The notes under the pieces: model-generated
The model's input: the letters and a program-made list of their open reading frames with translations, nothing else
Databases searched by the model: none
Told to the model about the DNA's origin: nothing
Part shown: piece after piece, positions 1-4,563 of the stretch
Layout: each line of letters opens with the position of its first letter
Numbering within the stretch: position 1 is the stretch's first letter
Made by a program: the position numbers and the translations under genes
Source: Caldifarciminota bacterium
Lineage (GTDB): Bacteria > Hydrothermota > Hydrothermia > B15-G9 > DRBW01
NCBI GenBank assembly: GCA_011042705.1
Contig: DRBW01000146.1
Coordinates: 1-6,283 of the forward strand
Direction of reading: 5' to 3'
DNA length: 6,283 bases

Positions 1-13
1 CATGTTATTTCGC

Positions 14-77
14 CACTTAAAAATGCTTCGGCTGTGGGGAGGCCGCCAGAGGCGGCCTCCCCACAGCCATAAAAGTG
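14..77 (-). terminator. Strong hairpin downstream of hldD, probable intrinsic terminator
   Basis: A perfect 18-bp inverted repeat (30-47 and 51-68, 15 of 18 pairs G:C) encloses a 3-base loop (48-50). Read on the minus strand it lies 62 bases past the hldD stop and is followed by GAAGCA and then five T's (23-19). That fits a factor-independent terminator with a slightly delayed U tract. CACTT (14-18) can also pair with AAGTG (73-77) outside the main stem. The plus-strand exit side has no T run, so it should work mainly for minus-strand transcripts. The stem is unusually long and GC-rich, so a dispersed palindromic repeat is also possible. Confidence 0.65.
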
Positions 78-130
78 CAAAAACCCTGCCAAATCTTCGG
101 GAAAGAGAAGGAATTAGCGGCTGGGCCCGC

Positions 131-1108
131 CTACAGGGAACTCAGATGGGCCTTTTTCTCCAAGTACTCGAGGACGTACTCCCTGACGGCCTCCTCGAGG
201 GGCGTGGTCTCAACGGGACCTCCGGCCGCCCTGAGCTTGCCCATCTCGGCCTGAGTGAAATATTGATACTGATTCCTGAGCTCAGGGGGCATGTCGAAAT
301 ATTCGATCTTCGGCTCCAGGCCAAGGGCGTCGAAGACCGCCCTCACCAGATCGTTGAAAGTCCGCGCCTTGCCCGTCCCAACGTTAAATATCCCGTTGAC
401 ATCCCTGTTGTCCATGAAGAAAAGGGACATCCTCACGGCATCCTTCACATATATGAAATCTCTCCTCTGCTCCCCGTCCTTAAAGTCGGGCCTGTGAGAT
501 TTGAAGAGCCTCACGTATCCGACATCTTTTATCTGTTCGTAAGCCTTGAGCACCATGCTCCTCATTTCGCCCTTGTGATACTCATTGGGGCCGTAGACAT
601 TGAAGTATTTGAGACCGACGATCCTGTCCAGGAGCCCTTTTCTGAGCGCCCAGAGGTCGAAGAGGTGCTTGGAATAGGCATAGGGGTTTATGGGAATGAG
701 TTTCTCCAGCACCTCGTGATCGTCGGAAAAGCCCTGACTGCCGTCGCCATAGGTGGCGGCGCTTGAGGCATAGATAAACCGAATGCCCTTCTTTATGGCA
801 TACAGAGCGAGTTCCTTGGTGTATTCAAAGTTGTTCCAGAGGAGATATCCTGTGTCCTTTTCCGTCGTGTCGGTACAGGCTCCGAGGTGGAAAATGGTCT
901 CGACATCGCCCCTTATGCAACCGCTCTTTACGAGTTCGAGAAAATCCGATTTGTCCATATAATCGTCGAACTTCAGGGTTCTCAGGTTCTTCCACTTCTC
1001 ATCCTCACCCAGCTCGTCCACCACAAGAATGTCGTGAATCCCCCTCTGATTGAGCCCCCATATGATAGCGCTGCCTATAAAACCGGCTCCGCCCGTGACT
1101 ATTATCAT
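131..1108 (-). CDS. hldD: ADP-L-glycero-D-manno-heptose 6-epimerase
   Basis: Cytoplasmic NAD(P)-dependent short-chain dehydrogenase/reductase-type enzyme that converts ADP-D-glycero-D-manno-heptose to the L-glycero form, the last nucleotide-sugar step before heptose enters LPS inner core. The 325-residue protein opens directly with the Rossmann signature GGAGFIGS (6-13), and D31 ends the second strand. The HLGACTD segment (74-80), S115/S116, and the YxxxK pair Y143/K147 in NPYAYSK match the family active site. KYFNVYGPNEYHKG (167-180) with K179 corresponds to the substrate loop of E. coli HldD (310 residues). RRDFIYVKD (215-223) is the usual extended-SDR motif. The ATG at 1108 is preceded by GGAGG (1118-1114) five bases upstream, and the protein begins exactly as family members do. 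It appears monocistronic: it has its own promoter and a hairpin after the stop. No other heptose gene (hldE, gmhA, gmhB) is in the window. Other extended SDRs are unlikely given the whole-length match. Confidence 0.95.
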   Translation of the reverse strand: MIIVTGGAGFIGSAIIWGLNQRGIHDILVVDELGEDEKWKNLRTLKFDDYMDKSDFLELVKSGCIRGDVETIFHLGACTDTTEKDTGYLLWNNFEYTKELALYAIKKGIRFIYASSAATYGDGSQGFSDDHEVLEKLIPINPYAYSKHLFDLWALRKGLLDRIVGLKYFNVYGPNEYHKGEMRSMVLKAYEQIKDVGYVRLFKSHRPDFKDGEQRRDFIYVKDAVRMSLFFMDNRDVNGIFNVGTGKARTFNDLVRAVFDALGLEPKIEYFDMPPELRNQYQYFTQAEMGKLRAAGGPVETTPLEEAVREYVLEYLEKKAHLSSL

Positions 1109-1131
1109 CTCAACCTCCAGGTTAAGTTCCT

Positions 1132-1161
1132 ATTTTATCGCAAGATGTGGAAATCTGTCAA
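1132..1161 (-). promoter_or_regulatory. Probable sigma70-type promoter of hldD
   Basis: On the minus strand TTGACA (1161-1156) and TAAAAT (1137-1132) are separated by 18 bases. The -35 is perfect and the -10 matches TATAAT at five of six. The start of transcription would fall near 1125, giving a leader of about 17 bases that contains the GGAGG ribosome binding site (1118-1114). Confidence 0.7.
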
Positions 1162-1188
1162 AACTTGAGCGTCTTACAAAGCCTCTTC

Positions 1189-1230
1189 CTTCAGGTTCAA
1201 TTCTTCAGGTAGATCCAGCAAACCTTCAGT
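1189..1230. repeat. Three short CTTCAG direct repeats between divergent promoters
   Basis: CTTCAGGT occurs at 1189-1196 and 1203-1210, and CTTCAGT at 1224-1230, with start-to-start distances of 14 and 21 bases. They lie between the outward-facing promoters of hldD and the aminopeptidase, upstream of both -35 boxes. They could be binding sites for a regulator or chance repeats. The rest of the 1109-1325 gap holds the two promoters and an A/T-rich stretch (about 1240-1275), and no gene that I can see. Confidence 0.3.
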
Positions 1231-1271
1231 AACAGACAAGTTTTTTCCTCTGCGAAAATAAAATTGTAAAA

Positions 1272-1300
1272 TTGACATTAGAGGGAAGCTGAGTTATAGT
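1272..1300 (+). promoter_or_regulatory. Probable sigma70-type promoter of the aminopeptidase
   Basis: TTGACA (1272-1277) and TATAGT (1295-1300) have the ideal 17-base spacing; the -35 is perfect and the -10 is five of six. An A/T-rich tract just upstream (about 1241-1271) could act as an UP element. Transcription would begin near 1307, leaving a leader of about 19 bases. Confidence 0.8.
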
Positions 1301-1312
1301 AAATCATTCAAA

Positions 1313-1319
1313 AAGGAGG
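1313..1319 (+). promoter_or_regulatory. Shine-Dalgarno that fixes a TTG start
   Basis: AAGGAGG at 1313-1319 stands six bases before TTG 1326. The next in-frame ATG is codon 27 (1404), inside conserved sequence, so the ribosome binding site decides for the TTG. Confidence 0.85.
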
Positions 1320-1325
1320 CTTAAA

Positions 1326-2429
1326 TTGAAGGACCCGAGGATCGAAAAGCTCGCAGAGGTGTTGCTTCACTATTCCATCGGCATAAAAGAAGGCGATCTC
1401 CTGATGATCAGGGGCAATTACCTGACTCTCCCGCTGATAAAGGAGCTTTACAAAAAGGCCCTCGTCGCGGGAGCCAATCCCTACACCAAGATCGGCGTGG
1501 AAGGAATGGAAGAGATATTCTATTCTATAGCGAGCGAAGAACAGCTCAAGTTCATCTCCAAGATATCCTGGACCGAGGTGGAGGAGATAGACGCCCTGAT
1601 AACCATCTGGGGAGAGTGGAACACCAAGAGACTCTCGAACGTTGATCCCAAGAGAATCGCCATCGCCCAGGGAGCCAGAAAACCCCTCTTTCAGAGGTTG
1701 ATGGAGAGGATCGCCGACGGTTCCGTGAGGTGGGTCGGCACTCAGTATCCAACCCACGCCAACGCCCAGGACGCCGTGATGTCCACCGAGGAGTATGAGG
1801 AGTTCGTTTTCAAAGCGGGGCACCTCTATGACGAGGATCCCATTGCCACGTGGCAGAAAATCTCTGAAAAGCAGGCAAAAATAGTCGAAAGATTATCACA
1901 ATACAGCGAATTCAGGATAGTGGCGGAGGACACCGACCTGAAGCTGAAGGCCGGGGGCAGGCGATGGATAAACGCCGACGGACACGAGAATTTTCCCGAC
2001 GGTGAGGTATTCACGAGCCCGATAGAGGATTCGGCCGAGGGCCACGTAAAATTCACCTTTCCGGGGATCTACATGGGAAGGGAAGTAGAGGGAATTCGCC
2101 TCGTCTTCGAGAAGGGCGAGGTCGTGAAGGCTGAGGCCGACAGGGGAGGGGATTATCTGGAGGCCCTCCTGGCAACCGACGACGGTGCCCGCAGGCTCGG
2201 AGAGTTCGCCTTCGGAACCAACTACGACATACAGATTTTCACCCGGAACGTTCTTTTTGACGAAAAAATCGGAGGAACGATACATCTCGCCCTCGGGGCA
2301 TCCATCCCGGAGACGGGCGGCAAGAACGTCTCGGGCATTCACTGGGACATCGTCCTCGATATGAGAAAGGGCGGAGAGGTATACGCTGACGGCGAGCTCA
2401 TTTACAGGGACGGTAAGTTTCTTTTCTGA
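1326..2429 (+). CDS. M29-family metallo-aminopeptidase (AmpS/aminopeptidase T type)
   Basis: Cytoplasmic dinuclear-metal exopeptidase expected to release N-terminal residues from peptides, probably in peptide recycling. The 367-residue protein has the N-terminal alpha/beta domain (about 1-190; opening MKDPRIEKLAEVLLHYS) and a C-terminal catalytic domain (about 195-367). All five expected metal ligands can be placed: E227 in PDGEVFTSP, E293 in LGEFAFGTN, H320 in IGGTIHLALG, and H339 and D341 in SGIHWD. The 66-residue spacing of the two glutamates equals that recalled for T. thermophilus aminopeptidase T (E250/E316). It is shorter than the roughly 400-residue AmpS/PepS enzymes. The histidines are closer together (19 residues between H320 and H339), consistent with the compact COG2309 forms seen in deep-branching bacteria and archaea. 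Translation starts at TTG 1326. It is a single gene with its own promoter, ending six bases from the convergent GTPase stop. Substrate preference cannot be read from sequence. Confidence 0.92.
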   Translation: MKDPRIEKLAEVLLHYSIGIKEGDLLMIRGNYLTLPLIKELYKKALVAGANPYTKIGVEGMEEIFYSIASEEQLKFISKISWTEVEEIDALITIWGEWNTKRLSNVDPKRIAIAQGARKPLFQRLMERIADGSVRWVGTQYPTHANAQDAVMSTEEYEEFVFKAGHLYDEDPIATWQKISEKQAKIVERLSQYSEFRIVAEDTDLKLKAGGRRWINADGHENFPDGEVFTSPIEDSAEGHVKFTFPGIYMGREVEGIRLVFEKGEVVKAEADRGGDYLEALLATDDGARRLGEFAFGTNYDIQIFTRNVLFDEKIGGTIHLALGASIPETGGKNVSGIHWDIVLDMRKGGEVYADGELIYRDGKFLF

Positions 2430-2435
2430 GGCGCT

Positions 2436-3428
2436 TTATATGTGAAATTCGACGATGTCCCTGTCCTCGAGGATGTAGGTTTTCTCGACCCTCTGGCCGT
2501 CGAACTTCGATGAGCCCCAGAGGCGTGCATACTTGAGCTTCTCTGCGAAGTCCTTGTGGATCTCCCTCGCAGCATCCAGGACGGTGCTGTTCCTTTTTAA
2601 TATGAGGGGATCGCTCATGTCGGGCGGCTTTCCAGGCTCCTTGGTGTAAACCCTGATGATCTCCAGTTCCCTGAAGATCACCCTCTTTAGCTCCTCGAGA
2701 CCGCGGCCCTCAACGGCGGAGACGGCGACGATGGGAAACTTATCGCCGTAATACTCTCTGAGCATCTCGAGTCGAAGGTCGGCATCGGGCGCGTCCAACT
2801 TATTGGCGACGAGTATCGTCCTCTTCTCAATGGGCCCCACCACGTGTATCTCTGCCTCGCCCTTGCCCACCGGTATGATCTTCCGCTCCTCCAGCTTTTC
2901 CAGGACGACCCGGGTCTGTTCCAGAAAATCGTCATCGGACAGATCCACCACCAGAAGGGCAAGGTCAGCATTTCTGACTATATCGAGAACCCAGTATTCT
3001 ATGTGCTCCTCCGAGATAGGGGGTAGATCGACCAGCTGGAAGGCGATGTCCTCAAACTCGGCCATCCCAACGTTGGGCTTGAAGGTGGTAAAGGGATAGG
3101 GAGCGACCTCGGGCTGGGCGTTGGTCATGGCCTTCAGGAGCTGAGATTTGCCGGCGTTGGGGTAACCTATCAGTGCTACCTGGGCGGCGCCCTCTTTCCT
3201 CACTGTGTAGATGGCCGCCCTCCTTCCTCCCTGAGCCTTGCGCTCCTCCTTTTCCCTTTTCAGACGGGCGATCTTGGATTTGAGCTCCTTCTGGAGCTTC
3301 TCGGTGCCCTTGTGTTTGGGAACGATGGACAGAAGTTCCCTCAAGACCGCGATCTTCTCGTCGGTAGTCCTCGCGGTCCTGTATTTTTTCTCGACCTGAA
3401 AGTATTCTGGAGGTAAATTCGCCGGCAT
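2436..3428 (-). CDS. DRG/Obg-like GTPase with TGS domain
   Basis: TRAFAC-class translation-factor-like GTPase of the Obg/DRG group (COG1163-like), probably cytoplasmic and ribosome- or RNA-associated. In the 330 residues, 1-68 form a charged helical arm (IPKHKGTEKLQ-like, rich in K/R/E after residue 44). The G domain runs about 82-255, with G1 GYPNAGKS (88-95), switch threonines T114/T115, G3 DLPP (134-137), G4 NKLD (209-212) and G5 SAVEG (237-241). A TGS domain occupies about 258-330, starting IRVYTKEPGKPPD and ending DIVEFHI. G3 carries P137 where DxxG is canonical. Eukaryotic and archaeal DRGs are longer (about 365 residues), mainly through a domain inserted in the G domain; this one has only a short loop. 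The ATG at 3428 is forced by an in-frame TAA at 3437-3435. No Shine-Dalgarno precedes it, and the -10 box lies about nine bases upstream, so the mRNA may be leaderless. Exact cellular role is unknown for the bacterial members. Confidence 0.9.
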   Translation of the reverse strand: MPANLPPEYFQVEKKYRTARTTDEKIAVLRELLSIVPKHKGTEKLQKELKSKIARLKREKEERKAQGGRRAAIYTVRKEGAAQVALIGYPNAGKSQLLKAMTNAQPEVAPYPFTTFKPNVGMAEFEDIAFQLVDLPPISEEHIEYWVLDIVRNADLALLVVDLSDDDFLEQTRVVLEKLEERKIIPVGKGEAEIHVVGPIEKRTILVANKLDAPDADLRLEMLREYYGDKFPIVAVSAVEGRGLEELKRVIFRELEIIRVYTKEPGKPPDMSDPLILKRNSTVLDAAREIHKDFAEKLKYARLWGSSKFDGQRVEKTYILEDRDIVEFHI

Positions 3429-3437
3429 CCCGTATTA

Positions 3438-3466
3438 TTTTTAACACAATCGGGCAGCCCCGTCAA
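3438..3466 (-). promoter_or_regulatory. Probable promoter of the GTPase, leaderless start
   Basis: On the minus strand TTGACG (3466-3461) and TAAAAA (3443-3438) are 17 bases apart; matches to consensus are five and four of six. Transcription would begin around 3432-3430, only two to four bases before the ATG at 3428. The sequence between -10 and ATG (TAATACGGG) has no Shine-Dalgarno. Confidence 0.55.
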
Positions 3467-3486
3467 CCTCTCAAACCCTTCGGTTG
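3464..3486. repeat. Dyad linking two divergent -35 boxes
   Basis: CAACC (3464-3468) and GGTTG (3482-3486) form an inverted repeat around position 3475, with 13 bases between. Each arm contains the TTG of a -35 box, one per strand, so the two divergent promoters are placed as near mirror images. The arms are only five bases each, so this may be a by-product of two -35 sequences and not an operator. Confidence 0.35.
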
Positions 3487-3512
3487 CGGACCTCTTCTCC
3501 TCGCAGTAAAAT
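3484..3512 (+). promoter_or_regulatory. Probable promoter of the phosphatidyltransferase-pfpI operon, leaderless start
   Basis: TTGCGG (3484-3489) and TAAAAT (3507-3512) are 17 bases apart. The -35 is weak (three of six) and the -10 good (five of six). The -10 ends six bases before ATG 3519, so transcription should begin at or next to the A of the start codon. No Shine-Dalgarno is found between 3490 and 3518. Confidence 0.5.
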
Positions 3513-3518
3513 CAGCAT

Positions 3519-4052
3519 ATGGGAGAGGCAATACGGGCATCGCTGACGAATTGGGCTGATCTGCTTACGTTCTCGAGGCTCCTCCTCGCCCTTTTCATAC
3601 TCTTCTTCGCCCTGACCGGCAACGGCAGCCCGGACCTGGTGCTCCTCATTTACCTCGCGGCCTGGACCACGGATAATCTGGACGGTTATCTCGCCAGGAA
3701 ATCGGGACAGGAGGGGCGGCTCGCCAATTACGACCTCCCCTTCGACATATTTCTGGTCGCCTCGGGCCTCGCCTATCTGGTCTCCGAGGGCTTCTATTCC
3801 CCCTGGGTTCCCATGATCTACTTCGTCGCCGCCCTCCTCCTCACGTTCTTCGACCTCAAGACCCCGCTCATGACCCTTTCTTTCATCGCCATCCTCCTTT
3901 CCTACAGGGCACTTCTCCGACTCGACGGCAGGCTTGCCTTTTACGCCCTGATCTGGGCCCTCGTCATCGCCATCGTGAACAGGAAGGGCCTCGCAAGGCA
4001 GATCAGGCTTTACCTCGCGGGCTTTAAAAGGAGGGAGGAAGATGAAACTTGA
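3519..4052 (+). CDS. CDP-alcohol phosphatidyltransferase-like membrane protein
   Basis: Integral inner-membrane enzyme of the CDP-alcohol phosphatidyltransferase superfamily, which moves a phospho-alcohol from a CDP-linked donor to an acceptor in phospholipid or related lipid synthesis. The 177-residue protein carries the metal/CDP motif in a variant form: D52-NL-D55-G56-YL-A59-R60, then D72-LPF-D76. The four aspartates of the standard D-x2-D-G-x2-A-R-x8-G-x3-D-x3-D motif are kept. The gap before D72 is 11 residues instead of 12, and the usual glycine position is L68 (G66 is nearby). NWADLLTFSRL (11-21) resembles the family's N-terminal segment before the first membrane helix. About six hydrophobic segments are visible (near 18-33, 38-50, 74-90, 96-111, 116-132, 138-153), ending in a charged tail. 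The ATG lacks a Shine-Dalgarno; GGGAGAGG directly follows it, but no conventional in-frame start follows that. Overlap with pfpI suggests translational coupling. Donor and acceptor alcohols cannot be assigned. Confidence 0.82.
   Translation: MGEAIRASLTNWADLLTFSRLLLALFILFFALTGNGSPDLVLLIYLAAWTTDNLDGYLARKSGQEGRLANYDLPFDIFLVASGLAYLVSEGFYSPWVPMIYFVAALLLTFFDLKTPLMTLSFIAILLSYRALLRLDGRLAFYALIWALVIAIVNRKGLARQIRLYLAGFKRREEDET
4030..4038 (+). promoter_or_regulatory. Ribosome binding site of pfpI inside the upstream gene
   Basis: Overlapping GGAGG copies at 4030-4034 and 4034-4038 precede ATG 4042 by seven and three bases. They sit within the last codons of the phosphatidyltransferase-like gene, so pfpI can be translated from the same message. 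This contrasts with the absent site on the first gene of the operon. Confidence 0.85.
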
Positions 4053-4563
4053 GGGCAAAAAGATAGCCATACTTGTCGAGGACCTCTACAACATGCCCGA
4101 ATTCTGGTATCCCTATTACAGGCTCAAAGAGGAAGGCGCCGAGGTTCACATCGTTGGACCGGAAAAGAAAACCTACAGATCGAAAGAAGGCTATCCCGCC
4201 ACCGCCGACCTCACTGCTAAGGAGGCCTTAGAAAGGGAATTCGATGCTGTCATCATTCCCGGAGGATACGCCCCCGATAGGATGAGAAGGACACCGGAGA
4301 TGGTGGAGTTTGTCAGGAAAATGAACGAAAAGGGCCGGCTCATAGCGGCTATCTGCCACGGGCCATGGATCGTGATCTCGGCCGGCGCAGCGAAGGGCCG
4401 CAGGATGACCTCCTTCTTCTCGATAAAGGATGACCTCGTAAATGCTGGAGCCGAGTACGTGGATGCAGAGGTCGTCCTCGACGAAAATGTGATAACCTCA
4501 CGAAAGCCCGACGACCTCCCCGCCTATCTGAGAGCGATCATCAAGAAACTATCGGAGATGTAA
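4042..4563 (+). CDS. pfpI: PfpI/DJ-1 superfamily protein (class I glutamine amidotransferase-like)
   Basis: Cytoplasmic protein of the PfpI subgroup, whose members are described as oligomeric intracellular proteases and as glyoxalase/deglycase-type stress proteins; the physiological reaction is disputed. The 173 residues match Pyrococcus PfpI almost end to end: KKIAILVEDLYN at the first strand, E20 in MPEFWYPYYRL at the place of DJ-1 E18, PGGYAPD (73-79), and the nucleophile elbow AAICHGPW with C105 and H106. TSFFSIKDDLVNAGAEYVD (123-141) and a final ITSRKPDDLPAY stretch follow. D79 replaces the glutamate proposed as the third triad member in PfpI, a change I recall as common in bacterial relatives. 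The ATG at 4042 has a strong ribosome binding site and overlaps the upstream stop by 11 bases, so the two genes form one operon. The 3' end overlaps the convergent surface-protein gene by 15 bases. Confidence 0.93.
   Translation: MKLEGKKIAILVEDLYNMPEFWYPYYRLKEEGAEVHIVGPEKKTYRSKEGYPATADLTAKEALEREFDAVIIPGGYAPDRMRRTPEMVEFVRKMNEKGRLIAAICHGPWIVISAGAAKGRRMTSFFSIKDDLVNAGAEYVDAEVVLDENVITSRKPDDLPAYLRAIIKKLSEM

Noticed and set aside
2..766. Long plus-strand open frame of 254 codons opposite hldD
   Set aside because: It is antisense to a gene with complete family motifs, has no ribosome binding site, runs through the terminator hairpin, and its translation resembles no family.
1308..1823. Minus-strand open frame inside the aminopeptidase gene
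   Set aside because: It is a shadow of the M29 gene, which keeps all five metal ligands in the plus-strand frame; similar antisense frames at 1896-2342 and 3471-4070 were rejected for the same reason.
3522..3533. GGGAGAGG after the ATG of the phosphatidyltransferase-like gene as a ribosome binding site for a later start
   Set aside because: No ATG, GTG or TTG in frame lies at a suitable distance; the nearest candidate would be an ATA or a CTG, which is unlikely.
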